A stretch of DNA of 64,000 nucleotides. Source: an uncultured Pleomorphomonas sp. (GTDB taxonomy: Bacteria; Pseudomonadota; Alphaproteobacteria; Rhizobiales; Pleomorphomonadaceae). Below the pieces are notes generated by a model that saw nothing but the letters and a program-made list of their open reading frames with translations, was not told the DNA's origin and did not search any database. Position numbers and translations under genes: made by a program. Location of the stretch: NCBI GenBank assembly GCA_937868725.1, contig CALMMQ010000044.1, forward strand, positions 33,759-97,758. The letters run 5' to 3'. This document shows positions 63,985 to 64,000 of this stretch, piece after piece (within the stretch, counting starts at the first letter, position 1; every line of letters starts with the position of its first letter).

Positions 63985-64000
63985 GCTGCTCATCGACGGC

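Overview
The window is a GC-rich chromosomal segment from a motile alphaproteobacterium, most likely a diazotrophic member of Hyphomicrobiales (Pleomorphomonas-like is my best guess from memory, not proven). The signs are a Caulobacter-style flagellar block fliF-fliG-flbE/fliH-fliN-flbD-flhA with a SciP (DUF1153) gene beside it, CtrA-type TTAA-N7-TTAA boxes, an Agrobacterium-type cellulose operon with bcsN, a SahR-like regulator with metF and a two-piece metH, and cowN, which protects nitrogenase from CO. I see no prophage, transposase, CRISPR array or rRNA gene. The window looks like core chromosome rather than an island.

Layout. 0.3-5.9 kb: TetR regulator, membrane fusion protein and an oversized RND pump in one operon. 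6.0-7.3 kb: DUF2478 and DUF1097 genes on the minus strand. 7.8-12.9 kb: ettA, a trans-aconitate methyltransferase-like gene, a small acidic protein, a degenerate SDR and a DUF2336 protein. 13.0-18.9 kb: methionine cluster (ArsR-methyltransferase regulator, metF, split metH). 18.9-22.7 kb, minus strand: truncated globin, opgD, a CAU-anticodon tRNA and mnmA. 23.0-35.8 kb: flagellar cluster. 35.9-41.3 kb: extensin-like lipoprotein, Bcr/CflA-type MFS pump, Hsp20, lytic transglycosylase, aldo/keto reductase. 41.4-47.7 kb: bcsA-bcsB-bcsZ-bcsN on the minus strand. 48.2-64 kb: RhlE-type helicase, ohrR/ohr, siroheme synthase, a succinylglutamate desuccinylase-family protein, folD, a BaiN/HI0933-type flavoprotein, a YgiQ radical-SAM protein, malic enzyme, cowN, arfB, rmuC, and a consensus promoter firing out of the right edge.

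How the parts connect. Flagellar genes and the cellulose operon both have CtrA-like sites. Perfect TTAA-N7-TTAA copies lie upstream of flhA and bcsA, and sciP, whose family inhibits CtrA, sits inside the flagellar block. This suggests one cell-cycle circuit controlling both swimming and attachment. The methionine genes are clustered with a probable SAH/SAM-sensing repressor and a 7-4-7 inverted repeat. The ohrR/ohr pair has its own near-palindrome between the genes.

The most novel signals are: (1) a dispersed ~100-bp element in three copies, always just 3' of a gene and in its orientation, with two stems that covary between copies; (2) a perfect terminator-like hairpin at 56312-56336 with no gene feeding it, suggesting a small RNA; (3) tandem CtrA-like sites in front of the cellulose operon; (4) an RND pump with about 145 residues between its two halves, carrying extra hydrophobic segments; and (5) a structured leader before siroheme synthase.
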